From contig NZ_CM001558.1 in the NCBI RefSeq assembly GCF_000281895.1, forward strand, positions 4,778,556 through 4,842,555: 64,000 nt of DNA, read 5' to 3'. The stretch is from Pseudomonas fluorescens Q2-87. GTDB taxonomy: Bacteria > Pseudomonadota > Gammaproteobacteria > Pseudomonadales > Pseudomonadaceae. Under the pieces are notes generated by a model. The model saw only the letters and a list, made by a program, of their open reading frames with translations, ran no database searches and was not told the origin of the DNA. This document shows positions 54,177-62,899 of this stretch, piece by piece; within the stretch, counting starts at the first letter, position 1; every line of letters begins with the position of its first letter. Both the position numbers and the translations under genes were made by a program.

Positions 54177-55168
54177 AACGTATCCACCTCGACCTCGACG
54201 CCCGTGCAGTACGGAGCCTGGAAAGCCGTCGTCACAATCGGCACCAACGGTTCGAGAATTTCCAGCTGAACCGCGCCAGCGCTGTGCAACGTGTAGTCGA
54301 TCCAGCTCGGGTCTACCCGTCCTTCCAGGCGATGGCACGCCTCGGCATAAGCCTGCAATTGCTGCTCGGCGGCAACCTGGGTCAACCCCGAATCCGGGCC
54401 GGCATTGATCTTCGCCACGACGCGGATTTTGTAGGGTTTGATTTGCGCGGCCTGAACGATGACCAGGTCGGTTTCCGGTCGAACGTCGGGCCGGGCGAAA
54501 TGCTGGCGAACACTGTCGAGCAGCGCTTCGGACGGTGTGCCGTTGCCCTCGCGAGAAAGCACCGTGACCGTGACTTCACCCGGTGCGGTCCGGCGTCCGT
54601 TGCCGTCCTTGACCTGCGCTGCCTGCCCATCCGGGTCGAAGGCATACGTGACCGTCACTACACCCGCCGCGGCGTTTTCCACCTTCACCGCCGGCCGTTC
54701 GCCAAGGGTAAAGATCTCCCGCCGATACTGCATGCGCGAGCCCGCCGCCGGGGCATGGGGCGCCAGGTAGTAGCGCAACCGCGCATCGTCATCGCTCTCG
54801 TAGACCGGAGGGATGGGCGGGAAAGCCGCCGGGTCGCCCGAGTCGAGCAACTGGCGTTCGAGCCCCATGTCCGCGAGGCGAGCGTCAAGGTTGGTCCCAG
54901 TGGCCCACCACGCCAACATCTGCTGGATCCGGGCGTTGTATTTGCGTTCGTGGGTTTGCAGTCGGACACAGAACGCCTCCAACGCGAGAGTCAGCAGTTC
55001 GCTTTCGTTTTCGAGGCTGTCCACCAGCTTCGCGGCGCTTGCCGGAGAGCGCGCGCCGACGTACTCGACCACGAAGGTCTTGAACTCAGCGAGAAGGTCC
55101 TCGAACGCTTCGACGGTGACGATAGCCGGTTCGGCCAGTTGGTTCTGGCCGGGTATCAACATACTCAT
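54173..55168 (-). CDS. Baseplate assembly protein J (gpJ-like)
   Basis: 331 residues. PGQNQLAEPAIVTVEAFEDLLAEFKTFVVEYV, NARIQQMLAWWATGTNLDARLADMGLERQ, YESDDDARLRYYLAP and APGEVTVTVLSREGNGTPSEALLDSVRQHF are the baseplate J family blocks. Wedge component. Overlaps gpW by four bases. Confidence 0.94.
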   Translation of the reverse strand: MSMLIPGQNQLAEPAIVTVEAFEDLLAEFKTFVVEYVGARSPASAAKLVDSLENESELLTLALEAFCVRLQTHERKYNARIQQMLAWWATGTNLDARLADMGLERQLLDSGDPAAFPPIPPVYESDDDARLRYYLAPHAPAAGSRMQYRREIFTLGERPAVKVENAAAGVVTVTYAFDPDGQAAQVKDGNGRRTAPGEVTVTVLSREGNGTPSEALLDSVRQHFARPDVRPETDLVIVQAAQIKPYKIRVVAKINAGPDSGLTQVAAEQQLQAYAEACHRLEGRVDPSWIDYTLHSAGAVQLEILEPLVPIVTTAFQAPYCTGVEVEVDTL

Positions 55169-55497
55169 GTCACCACCTCGAAAGTCTGTTTGCGGTTTTT
55201 CCAGGTGCCGGCGAAGCGCAACAGCAAGCCGGCGCCCTGTCGGCTGGCGACAACGACTTGAGGCTCAAAATCACTGATGCCGTTTTGCGGGTTGTAGAAC
55301 GCTTGGGCCGCATAGCTCTGGGCGAGGATCAGCAAGTCGTCGCCGAGGTTCTGCCCGAGCAATTGGGTGAGTGCGCAGCCATATAAAGGACGTTTCTGAC
55401 GAGTGCCCAAAGGCGTGGTCAACGCCCGGGTGGCGCGCTGCACGAACTGCAGCCAGTCGTCGACCGTCGCGCCGGTATTTCTATCGATTCCGATCAT
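55165..55497 (-). CDS. Baseplate protein W (gpW/gp25-like)
   Basis: 110 residues: MIGIDRNTGATVDDWLQFVQRATRALTTPLGTRQKRPLYGCALTQLLGQNL, the gp25/gpW family, a small lysozyme-fold-like wedge subunit that nucleates sheath polymerisation. Confidence 0.93.
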   Translation of the reverse strand: MIGIDRNTGATVDDWLQFVQRATRALTTPLGTRQKRPLYGCALTQLLGQNLGDDLLILAQSYAAQAFYNPQNGISDFEPQVVVASRQGAGLLLRFAGTWKNRKQTFEVVT

Positions 55498-55507
55498 GGG
55501 AAATCTC

Positions 55508-56119
55508 TTATGCGGTACTGATGACGCGCCCCTGGTGATCCACCACCGGACCGCTCAGGTGCACGCCGGAAGCGTCGAGCCGCAGGCCGACGGCGCCCAG
55601 TTGCAGTTCGATGGTCTGTGCTGTCATCGCCAGTCGCGCCGGGCCGATGTTCAATTCGAGGGACTCACGGGAACCGGTGAACGCCGCCGGACCGTTCTTC
55701 CAATGCAGGACATGGCTGGCATGGTCGTAGCCGTTTTCCGAACCGTCCTGATAGAGGCGACGCGTCAGCGAAGCCTGTGTCGAGACCGGAGGAAACTGCC
55801 CGCCATTGAGACCGAACAGCGCTACCGACTGCCCTCCTCCATCACCGCCGCCATGGTTGAGCAACACGCACTGTTCGCCCACGGTGGGAATGCGCGACTC
55901 GCTTTGAGCACCGGCACTCGGGTTGAAAAAGCGGATCGCCGGAGTCAGCAGCCCTCCATGGCTGACCTTGCAGGTGTTGCTGGCCGCATCGACCTCCTGG
56001 CAAACGCCGATGCGACAGAAGCTGTCGGCGCGACGATGCAGGTCTTCCAGCTCGGTTTCCATCTGCGCCAGACGCTCGATGACCGGCCCCAGGTGCATGC
56101 GTAGAAGCGCATCGAACAT
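55508..56119 (-). CDS. Baseplate spike protein V (gpV-like)
   Basis: 203 residues: MFDALLRMHLGPVIERLAQMETELEDLHRRADSFCRIGVCQEVDAASNTCKVSHGGLLTPAIRFFNPSAG; the N-terminal OB fold and repetitive C-terminal strands (AMTAQTIELQLGAVGLRLDASGVHLSGPVV) of the P2 gpV spike that punctures the outer membrane. Lies three bases after the preceding gene. Confidence 0.93.
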   Translation of the reverse strand: MFDALLRMHLGPVIERLAQMETELEDLHRRADSFCRIGVCQEVDAASNTCKVSHGGLLTPAIRFFNPSAGAQSESRIPTVGEQCVLLNHGGGDGGGQSVALFGLNGGQFPPVSTQASLTRRLYQDGSENGYDHASHVLHWKNGPAAFTGSRESLELNIGPARLAMTAQTIELQLGAVGLRLDASGVHLSGPVVDHQGRVISTA

Positions 56120-56122
56120 GGG

Positions 56123-56635
56123 TTAATCCTCGAGTGTGGTGTATTGATCCGGGTCGTCGATGTTCGACACTTCCCAGGTACGAGCGAATTTGGGGAGGCC
56201 CAACGGGTCATCCAGAAGCGTTGGGCCCAGGTACAGGGTTTGGGTGAATGAAAGAGTCCAGGCGGCGAACGCCTGGGTCCCGCGGCTGAATGTCGACGCG
56301 ACGCCACTGATGTCAGCGGGCAGGTCACATTGATCGCCCGGCAGATCCCAGCGGTTGTCCACCACCAGGCGTTTCAACTCGCAGCCCAGGTCGCATGCAG
56401 CCGACGCTGTTCCAGACGTCACGGCTTGCAAGGAAACCGTCAGGACATGGGCAATGCGTCCCTCGCTGGATCGTATGCCCGCTGCATCCTGCTCGATGGC
56501 AATCAACACCCAGGGCGGATCGCCGGAGCCGTTGAAGTCCTGGGGGCTTTCGACATTCAAGCCAGGAATGGCGGCACGCAACGTTTCGGCAATGGCCGTT
56601 AACAGCTGCGAAGGTTTTTCGAGGACGACAGGCAT
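56123..56635 (-). CDS. Tailocin structural protein of unclear role (tail terminator-like)
   Basis: 170 residues from MPVVLEKPSQLLTAIAETLRAAIPGLNVESPQDFNGSG; ATG at 56635 after AGGAGGCCTTG. Resembles Mu gp37/phage tail completion type proteins found before gpV in R-type loci, with VLIAIEQDAAGIRSSEGRIAHVLTVSLQAV in the middle. Assignment rests on position and length. Confidence 0.7.
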   Translation of the reverse strand: MPVVLEKPSQLLTAIAETLRAAIPGLNVESPQDFNGSGDPPWVLIAIEQDAAGIRSSEGRIAHVLTVSLQAVTSGTASAACDLGCELKRLVVDNRWDLPGDQCDLPADISGVASTFSRGTQAFAAWTLSFTQTLYLGPTLLDDPLGLPKFARTWEVSNIDDPDQYTTLED

Positions 56636-56680
56636 CAAGGCCTCCTGTTTTATGGCGGCACGAAGATCAGTAGCGAAGGA

Positions 56681-57031
56681 TCAGCGGGGGTCGGAACGAG
56701 AGTCGCGCGACGGTGGTTCATCAATGCCCATGCGCTTGGCGGCCCAACGTTCATAAAGCCCGATGGCCACGTCCGCCCCGGCCATCGCCGTCAGGCAACC
56801 AAAGGCACCCGCGGCCCAGATCGACAGGCCCATGGCGTACAACAGCATGATCGCCGAGACGCCGCAGACCATGCAGGCGCCGGAGCGCAGGGCCAGGCGG
56901 CGCAACAGCGACCAGCCGCGGGCGCCTTCCTTGTCGGCACGCCACATCTCGCCAGTCACCCCGCCCACCAGGGCGAGCACGATGACCAGCCAGATCGGCA
57001 TGTCCAGCAACGCTTGTTGCTCGGTTGTCAT
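56681..57031 (-). CDS. Phage-type holin
   Basis: 116 residues from MTTEQQALLDMPIWLVIVLALVGGVTGEMW; the ATG at 57031 follows GGAGGCGTGAC. Three predicted membrane helices (residues ~11-28, 49-66, 69-88), charged C-terminus (RDSRSDPR). Acts with the distant endolysin gene to permeabilise the inner membrane at release. First gene of the main structural run. Confidence 0.85.
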   Translation of the reverse strand: MTTEQQALLDMPIWLVIVLALVGGVTGEMWRADKEGARGWSLLRRLALRSGACMVCGVSAIMLLYAMGLSIWAAGAFGCLTAMAGADVAIGLYERWAAKRMGIDEPPSRDSRSDPR

Positions 57032-57074
57032 GTCACGCCTCCTGGGGGATTGAGGAATGTTCGGAAGGCCGTGC

Positions 57075-57106
57075 AAAAAAAGCCTGGGATTGAACCGGGC
57101 TTTTTA
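57075..57106 (-). terminator. Terminator between tail-fibre-assembly cassette and holin
   Basis: AAAAGCCTGG / CCGGGCTTTT hairpin (one G-U pair) with T run on the minus strand. Confidence 0.8.
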
Positions 57107-57117
57107 ATGACGCCCGT

Positions 57118-57537
57118 TTAGAGCACCTCCGGCCAAACAATGCTCAGCGGAAAACCGGGTTGTTTGTTGACCTGAGTGAAGGCGATGCAGTACTCCTTGA
57201 AGGCAAGCAAGTAAGCCTGCTCGGCAGCCGTAGCCACGCCCAGGTCAACTTTGAATTGCAATCCCGAAGACGCCACGCCGGTCATGACATTGTCGAGCCG
57301 CCTGGCTTTTTCAATGCGCATCTGCTCGCCAAGTGCAGTCTGCGGCCAAGGGAACCCAGAGTTAAATGACCAGACCCCACCAGTGTTGACTGCTACATAG
57401 TCGTAATCGATCTCAGCGCTAGACTTGCCAGTGACGTCAATCCAAAGTTGGTCGACTGGAAATTCTTCAGAGATCGGATTGACCGTTTCATAGATATTGT
57501 CGACTTTGCCGTCCACAACACGTGCATATTTTTTCAT
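57118..57537 (-). CDS. Second tail fibre assembly-like protein (cassette)
   Basis: 139 residues from MKKYARVVDGKVDNIYETVNPISEEFPVDQLWIDVTG; the ATG at 57537 follows AAGGAT with good spacing. Much of the open frame upstream is leader and terminator. N-terminal half is typical of caudoviral tail fibre assembly proteins (QTALGEQMRIEKARRLDNVMTG...YLLAFKEYCIAFTQVNKQPGFPLSIVWPEVL, WP ending). No fibre gene is adjacent and it is the first gene of the locus, isolated by terminators on both sides. Lower GC than its neighbours. Confidence 0.82.
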   Translation of the reverse strand: MKKYARVVDGKVDNIYETVNPISEEFPVDQLWIDVTGKSSAEIDYDYVAVNTGGVWSFNSGFPWPQTALGEQMRIEKARRLDNVMTGVASSGLQFKVDLGVATAAEQAYLLAFKEYCIAFTQVNKQPGFPLSIVWPEVL

Positions 57538-57604
57538 ATTCATATCCTTATCTATTGCCGGCATCCCGGCACTCTTTGATCTGCCTGGTTCAGGTAGGCA
57601 TTCC

Positions 57605-57632
57605 AAAAAGCCCGGCAACGAACCGGGCTTTT
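57605..57632 (-). terminator. Terminator upstream of the assembly cassette
   Basis: AAAAAGCCCGG / CCGGGCTTTT hairpin with CAACGAA loop; T run on the minus strand. Similar in sequence to the hairpin at 57075. Confidence 0.8.
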
Positions 57633-57889
57633 CAGTAATGCGGTCCTTCGCCTTCCTTGGCCAAAGGCCAGAAGGAAGCTGATCTTTCGGCGCAACTGGC
57701 GCGGTACGGATCCATTCAAATTGTTTTTCCGACCGCGGTCCCTGCCCGCCGGATAACTGCTTCTGGTGCTTTACGCTGCACACCCGGGTCAGTTGCCAAC
57801 CCTCTGAACCGTTAAGGCCGGTTCATCGCTGCCTGTTGATGGAACTAAAGAGCTTTGTTGCCAGCCGCTTTGTCGAGCGGCTTGGACAG

Positions 57890-57918
57890 AGAATATGCAT
57901 GGATGCATATACAGTCAA
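57890..57918 (-). promoter_or_regulatory. Tailocin operon promoter
   Basis: On the minus strand TTGACT (57918-57913), exactly 17 bases, TATTCT (57895-57890). Transcription would run leftward into the 250-base leader, the assembly cassette and the structural genes. The spacer is an ATGCAT-GG-ATGCAT palindrome. Confidence 0.78.
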
Positions 57919-57962
57919 TGCGTAAATGCATTTATTTATGCGCAACTCATGCATAGATGCAT
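57893..57962. promoter_or_regulatory. Repressor operator cluster (three ATGCAT palindromes)
   Basis: Three ATGCAT-N2-ATGCAT units: 57895-57908 (ATGCAT-GG-ATGCAT, extended to an 8+8 palindrome), 57918-57931 (ATGCGT-AA-ATGCAT), 57949-57962 (ATGCAT-AG-ATGCAT). The first lies between -35 and -10, the second touches the -35. Expected binding sites of the neighbouring repressor. Confidence 0.75.
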
Positions 57963-58049
57963 CGTCGTTCAATGAATACGGGAGGTCCGGCCATTTTCAG
58001 GACGAAAAAAAACCCGCACGGCGGCGGGTTTTGTCTGACAGCGAGTGGG

Positions 58050-58793
58050 TTATCGGGCGTACATGCCCCACCAGAAGACGTGACCTAAGATGACGATTTG
58101 CTCATCCTGCATTTCCTGGAACGTGTAGTCCTCGTCCGGATGTTCGTCGCGGTTGAAGCTGCGCAGGCGGATGCCGGTAGGCAGGCGATAAAGCTGTTTC
58201 ACCCGCAGTTGGCCGTTGTGATTGATGGCGTAGAGGTCACCGTCGACGATGTCGCCGATGCCGCATTTGCCCGCATTCACCCCGACCGTGGCGCCGTCGC
58301 GCAGCACCGGCAACATGCTGTTGCCGCGTACCGTCACGCATTTGGCCTGGTCGAATTGCACACCGTTATGCCGCAGGCTGCGCTTGCCGAAGCGCAGGCT
58401 GGAGCGCTCGCTTTCCTCGATGACGAATCTTCCTGATCCAGCAGCCAATTCAACCTCACGCAGAAAAGGGACCGATACCTCGTCTTCCTCGACGGGTGTC
58501 TCGTCATCCCACAGGCTTATGTCCTTGAGTTCGGAATGCGACTCGCCGCGGCGGCTGTTGCCCGCGGGCACAACGTCCGCGCGCCCGCGCAACTGGTCGG
58601 TGCTCACGGCGAAGTACTCGGCGATCTTCGAGATGTGTTTATCCGAAGGGTCGACGATCTTGCCGCTGAGAATCCGCGAGAGGGTGGACTGAGGCACGCC
58701 GGTGCGCCGGTGAAGCTCCGTGGGGGAGATCCCGTGCTGATCGAGCAATGCTCTTAATACGGTAGAAACGTTGCGTTTTTGCATAACGCGCAT
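58050..58793 (-). CDS. Tailocin repressor, LexA/CI-like (PrtR type)
   Basis: 247 residues from MRVMQKRNVSTVLRALLDQHGISPTELHRRTG; a start at MQKRN (58784) is equally possible. Helix-turn-helix at residues ~20-45 (PTELHRRTGVPQSTLSRILSGK). C-terminal S24 peptidase: cleavage site Ala118-Gly119 in VELAAGSGRF, nucleophile Ser159 in VRGNSMLPVL, general base Lys199 in QLRVKQLYR. RecA filament should trigger self-cleavage, as for PrtR and LexA. No PrtN-type activator is encoded beside it. Confidence 0.9.
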   Translation of the reverse strand: MRVMQKRNVSTVLRALLDQHGISPTELHRRTGVPQSTLSRILSGKIVDPSDKHISKIAEYFAVSTDQLRGRADVVPAGNSRRGESHSELKDISLWDDETPVEEDEVSVPFLREVELAAGSGRFVIEESERSSLRFGKRSLRHNGVQFDQAKCVTVRGNSMLPVLRDGATVGVNAGKCGIGDIVDGDLYAINHNGQLRVKQLYRLPTGIRLRSFNRDEHPDEDYTFQEMQDEQIVILGHVFWWGMYAR

Positions 58794-58820
58794 AGTGCTT
58801 GTTCTTTTCGCAGAAGACAA

Positions 58821-58844
58821 ATGCTGTTTTGCATAATCATGCAT
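58821..58844. promoter_or_regulatory. Possible autoregulatory operator of the repressor
   Basis: ATGCTG-TT-TTGCAT and GCATAA-TC-ATGCAT overlap 28-51 bases upstream of the repressor start, resembling the ATGCAT operators with mismatches. Confidence 0.5.
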
Positions 58845-58886
58845 ATCGATGAAGAAACCATTCACCCAAGGTCGGCCCGATCCAAC

Positions 58887-59018
58887 GTGGCGAGGGAGCT
58901 TGCTCCCGCTGGGCTGCGCAGCAGCCCCAAAACCTCCAATCACTGAGCATTCGGCGAATTGAGCTCAGTCCTGTTGGGCGCGCTACGCGCGCCAGCGGGA
59001 GCAAGCTCCCTCGCCACG
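58887..59018. repeat. REPIN at the tailocin's right border
   Basis: CGTGGCGAGGGAGCTTGCTCCCGCTGG with GGCTGCGCAGCAGCC, and inverse CCAGCGGGAGCAAGCTCCC. Between the repressor and the DUF6124 leader. Confidence 0.88.
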
Positions 59019-59157
59019 GGTCCAATCCAATCCTTGAATTGGGAATTCCCCCTACAATTTCTTGGGAAAATTCTCGATTCGCATCCTTCAAATGTGCGAC
59101 ACCAGGCTACATCGCCTTGCGCCTCTGCCTACGACTACGCCAGAATCCGCCGGCTTG

Positions 59158-59409
59158 TCCACCTTGGATCCCATCGGTACTTTGGTTCTCGTCACTGCCC
59201 ATCAGTGATCGGGTTTAGTCGCTCGGTATTCCAAGGTGTTCATTGCTCCATTCAGTCAGGTACCTCTATTCCTGCACTTGATGGTAGCTGTGCGCAGGGC
59301 GCCCTCGGGCGCGCCGGTTCCTTGGATCCCCGGTCGACTAACCTGCGTACAGCTGCCACCCCTCGTTTAGTCGCGAGTGAGTGGTAGCTCAACTTCAAGG
59401 ATCCATAGA
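59158..59409 (+). ncRNA. Structured leader RNA candidate upstream of DUF6124 gene
   Basis: About 250 bases with nested pairing: outer stem CACCTTGGA/TCCAAGGTG (59160-59168 with 59229-59237); hairpin CGGG-TTTAGTCG-CTCG (59210-59225); a 16-bp helix 59283-59298 with 59342-59357 (two G-U pairs); inside it GCGCC/GGCGC; then CTCG-TTTAGTCG-CGAG (59362-59377). CGACTAA at 59335-59341 complements both loops. The ribosome site AAGGA follows at 59397. No protein frame fits. Confidence 0.6.
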
Positions 59410-59763
59410 ATGCCGAAGAACACTCCAAATCCCCCAGACGATCACGTCTCCCGCAGCCAATCGGCCAACGCCAAGAAACTCGATGACGCGGCCACCCGCG
59501 CCTTGGACTATTACCTCAAGCCGAAAGACGACAAAGAAACATCCGACACCCTCGACACCCTTTTCATCATCGCCCCTAACATCGACGCCGAATGCCTGCT
59601 CGCCAACCTCAGCGAAACCCTGGCCTCGGCCAATGCCATGGTCAGCGACCTGGCATTCGACCTGGAGGGCTCGCGACGACATATCGCGCTGGGGGTCCAG
59701 CAGATGATTGAGCTGGGGCAGTTGTTGGCGAATCGGGCGCTGGATGTGGTTGAGGTGAGGTAG
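59410..59763 (+). CDS. DUF6124 (DUF3077-like) family protein
   Basis: 117 residues from MPKNTPNPPDDHVSRSQSANAKKLDDAATRALDYYLKPK; AAGGA eight bases upstream of the ATG at 59410. Pseudomonas-restricted family of unknown function: KLDDAATRALDYYLKP, LFIIAPNIDAECLLANLSETLASANAMVSDLAFDLEGSRRHIALGVQQMIELGQLLANRALD. Mostly helical, cytosolic. Single gene with the structured leader before it and repeats after it. Confidence 0.78.
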   Translation: MPKNTPNPPDDHVSRSQSANAKKLDDAATRALDYYLKPKDDKETSDTLDTLFIIAPNIDAECLLANLSETLASANAMVSDLAFDLEGSRRHIALGVQQMIELGQLLANRALDVVEVR

Positions 59764-60319
59764 GCATTCATGATGCAAGCCGAGACCTAAGAGAAGCTCC
59801 TACAGTTGGATCGGGGTACAGCCGGAGAAACAGGCCGGCTGTCAGGCCGCCTTCGCGAGCAAGCCCGCTCCCACAGGGAAACGCGGCCCCCCCCAAGAAC
59901 CAGGTCGGCTATCAGGCCGCCTCGCGGTGGACGTTGATCTCGGCGCCCCGTTAACCACGCTGGCTGAACGAAGGTATTGCGCAGTGGGCAACCCGGCATG
60001 GACGCCGGGTTAGCCGCGCTGGGCCATGGTTGGCCCTTCGCGGCGGCCCACGGAGCAATGCCTTCGTTCAGGCATGCCGAGCCCTAGCGAGGCACCGAGT
60101 GGTGGGGCAAAAGCGTTTTGCTTACTTTTGCGCTTCTCAAAAGTGAGCCGCTGTAAGAGCGGAACCGTCAGCAGCCGTTACCGCAGCAACGGATACACAC
60201 ACAACCCCAAACTCTGGGTAGCACCAGACAGCCCATGTTAACCTTGCGCCCATCGCGGAAAAGCCGGGCCAATGCCCCTCCTTTTGCCCCACACCTTTCA
60301 ACGAGCTTTCCTGACACCC
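59764..60319. other. Repeat-rich intergenic stretch before mutS
   Basis: Contains half a REP element at 59851-59877 and a block around 60000-60175 (GCCGAGCCCTAGCGAGGCACCGAGTGGTGGGGC, then AAAGCGTTTTGCTTACTTTTGCGC) that looks like a family of Pseudomonas intergenic repeats. A 71-codon frame inside it is judged not to be a gene. Confidence 0.5.
59851..59877. repeat. Solitary REP element
   Basis: CTTCGCGAGCAAGCCCGCTCCCACAGG, single arm of the second REP subtype. Confidence 0.7.
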
Positions 60320-62899
60320 ATGAATACAGCCGTGAACGACCTGTCCTCCCACACGCCCATGATGCAGCAATACTGGCGCCTGAAGAACCAGCACCCCGAC
60401 CAGCTGATGTTCTACCGCATGGGCGATTTCTACGAGATCTTCTACGAGGATGCGAAGAAAGCCGCCAAGTTGTTGGACATCACCCTGACGGCGCGTGGGC
60501 AATCGGCAGGCATGGCCATTCCAATGTGTGGGATTCCTTACCACGCGGCGGAAGGGTACCTGGCGAAGCTGGTCAAGCTTGGCGAGTCGGTGGTGATTTG
60601 CGAGCAGGTCGGCGACCCAGCCACCAGCAAAGGGCCGGTGGAACGCCAAGTCGTGCGCATCATCACCCCGGGTACGGTCAGTGACGAAGCCTTGCTGGAT
60701 GAACGCCGCGACAACCTGATCGCCGCGGTCTTGGGCGATGAGCGCCTGTTCGGCCTGGCGGTGCTGGACATCACCAGCGGCAACTTCTCGGTACTGGAAA
60801 TCAAGGGCTGGGAGAACCTGCTGGCTGAGCTGGAGCGGGTCAACCCGGTGGAACTGTTGATTCCGGATGACTGGCCCAAAGACCTGCCGGCGGAAAAACG
60901 CCGTGGCGTGCGGCGTCGGGCGCCGTGGGATTTTGAGCGTGACTCGGCGTTGAAAAGTCTCTGCCAGCAGTTTTCCACTCAGGACCTCAAGGGTTTTGGT
61001 TGCGAGAACCTGACCCTGGCCATCGGCGCTGCCGGTTGCTTGCTGGCCTACGCCAAGGAAACCCAGCGCACCGCCCTGCCCCATTTGCGCAGCCTGCGTC
61101 ACGAACGCCTGGATGACACCGTGGTGCTGGACGGCGCGAGCCGGCGCAACCTGGAGCTGGACACCAACCTGGCCGGCGGGCGCGACAATACCCTGCAATC
61201 GGTGGTCGATCGCTGTCAGACCGCCATGGGCAGCCGCCTGCTGACCCGCTGGTTGAACCGTCCACTGCGGGACCTGACGGTCTTAACAGCGCGCCAGTCC
61301 TCCATTACTTGTCTGCTGGACCGTTATCGCTTCGAGCAGCTGCAACCGCAGCTCAAGGAAATCGGCGACATCGAGCGGATCCTGGCGCGTATCGGCTTGC
61401 GCAATGCCCGTCCTCGAGATTTGGCGCGCCTGCGCGATGCCCTTGGCGCCTTGCCCGAGCTGCAAGTGGCGATGACCGACCTCGAGGCGCCGCACCTGCA
61501 GCAACTGGCGCGCACCACCAGCACCTACCCGGAGCTGGCCGCGCTGCTGGCAAAAGCCATCATCGACAACCCGCCAGCGGTGATCCGCGACGGTGGCGTG
61601 TTGAAAACCGGCTACGACGCCGAACTCGACGAATTGCAGTCCCTGAGCGAAAACGCCGGTCAGTTCCTGATCGACCTCGAAGCCCGGGAGAAAGCCCGTA
61701 CCGGCCTGGCCAACCTCAAGGTTGGCTACAACCGCATCCATGGCTACTTCATCGAACTGCCGAGCAAGCAGGCCGAACAGGCCCCGGCCGACTACATTCG
61801 CCGCCAGACCCTCAAGGGCGCCGAGCGTTTCATTACCCCGGAACTCAAGGCCTTCGAAGACAAGGCCTTGTCGGCCAAGAGCCGCGCCCTGGCTCGGGAA
61901 AAAATGCTCTACGAAGCGCTGCTCGAAGACCTGATCAGCCAACTGCCGCCGTTGCAAGACACCGCTGGTGCCTTGGCAGAACTGGACGTGCTGAGCAACC
62001 TGGCCGAGCGCGCACTGAACCTGGATCTCAACTGCCCGCGCTTCGTCAGCGAGCCGTGCATGCGCATCAGCCAAGGTCGCCACCCGGTGGTCGAGCAGGT
62101 ACTGACCACGCCGTTCGTGGCCAACGACCTGAGCCTGGACGATAACACCCGCATGCTGGTGATCACCGGTCCGAACATGGGCGGTAAATCCACCTACATG
62201 CGCCAGACCGCTTTGATCGTGCTGCTGGCCCACATCGGCAGCTTCGTGCCAGCGGCAAGCTGCGAATTGTCCCTGGTGGATCGGATCTTCACCCGGATCG
62301 GCTCCAGCGATGACCTGGCCGGCGGGCGCTCGACCTTCATGGTGGAAATGAGCGAAACCGCGAACATCCTGCACAACGCCACCGAACGCAGCCTGGTGCT
62401 GATGGACGAAGTCGGCCGCGGCACCAGCACCTTCGACGGCCTGTCCCTGGCCTGGGCGGCGGCCGAGCGGCTGGCGCACCTGCGAGCCTACACGCTGTTC
62501 GCCACGCATTATTTCGAACTCACCGTGCTGCCGGAAAGCCAGCCGCTGGTGGCCAACGTTCACCTCAACGCCACCGAGCACAACGAGCGCATCGTGTTCC
62601 TGCACCATGTGCTGCCCGGCCCGGCCAGCCAGAGCTACGGCTTGGCGGTGGCACAGCTGGCAGGGGTTCCAAGCGAAGTGATCAGCCGCGCCCGCGAGCA
62701 CCTGAGCCGACTGGAAACCACCAGCCTGCCCCACGAAGCGCCGCGTCCGACCAAGGGCAAACCGGCCGTACCGCAGCAAAGCGACCTGTTCGCCAGCCTG
62801 CCGCACCCGGTGCTCGACGAACTGGCCAAGCTTGATCTGGATGACCTGTCCCCACGTCAGGCACTGGATTTACTCTATACATTGAAGACACGGATCTAA
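60320..62899 (+). CDS. mutS: DNA mismatch repair protein MutS
   Basis: 859 residues from [45 protein letters not shown]; the 16 residues before are not family-like. Mismatch-binding Phe-x-Glu is FYEIF. ATPase: Walker [11 protein letters not shown], Walker [27 protein letters not shown]. Recognises mispairs and recruits MutL. Together with cinA it brackets the tailocin, as in other fluorescens-group genomes. Confidence 0.98.
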   Translation: MNTAVNDLSSHTPMMQQYWRLKNQHPDQLMFYRMGDFYEIFYEDAKKAAKLLDITLTARGQSAGMAIPMCGIPYHAAEGYLAKLVKLGESVVICEQVGDPATSKGPVERQVVRIITPGTVSDEALLDERRDNLIAAVLGDERLFGLAVLDITSGNFSVLEIKGWENLLAELERVNPVELLIPDDWPKDLPAEKRRGVRRRAPWDFERDSALKSLCQQFSTQDLKGFGCENLTLAIGAAGCLLAYAKETQRTALPHLRSLRHERLDDTVVLDGASRRNLELDTNLAGGRDNTLQSVVDRCQTAMGSRLLTRWLNRPLRDLTVLTARQSSITCLLDRYRFEQLQPQLKEIGDIERILARIGLRNARPRDLARLRDALGALPELQVAMTDLEAPHLQQLARTTSTYPELAALLAKAIIDNPPAVIRDGGVLKTGYDAELDELQSLSENAGQFLIDLEAREKARTGLANLKVGYNRIHGYFIELPSKQAEQAPADYIRRQTLKGAERFITPELKAFEDKALSAKSRALAREKMLYEALLEDLISQLPPLQDTAGALAELDVLSNLAERALNLDLNCPRFVSEPCMRISQGRHPVVEQVLTTPFVANDLSLDDNTRMLVITGPNMGGKSTYMRQTALIVLLAHIGSFVPAASCELSLVDRIFTRIGSSDDLAGGRSTFMVEMSETANILHNATERSLVLMDEVGRGTSTFDGLSLAWAAAERLAHLRAYTLFATHYFELTVLPESQPLVANVHLNATEHNERIVFLHHVLPGPASQSYGLAVAQLAGVPSEVISRAREHLSRLETTSLPHEAPRPTKGKPAVPQQSDLFASLPHPVLDELAKLDLDDLSPRQALDLLYTLKTRI

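Noticed and set aside
57538..57783. N-terminal extension of the assembly-cassette gene
   Set aside because: Open frame runs through a terminator hairpin and has no ribosome site; a good one is present at 57537.
43412..58793. Intact prophage
   Set aside because: No integrase, terminase, portal, capsid, or replication genes and no att-like direct repeats were seen; only tail and lysis genes.
58050..59018. PrtN-type activator beside the repressor
   Set aside because: No second regulator gene fits in the region; only the repressor and a REPIN are there.
60026..60241. 71-codon frame before mutS
   Set aside because: Falls in a repeat-like intergenic block, lacks a ribosome site; looks like a repeated sequence rather than a gene.
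61283..62806. 507-codon minus-strand frame
   Set aside because: Antisense shadow of mutS with no ribosome site and low-complexity composition.
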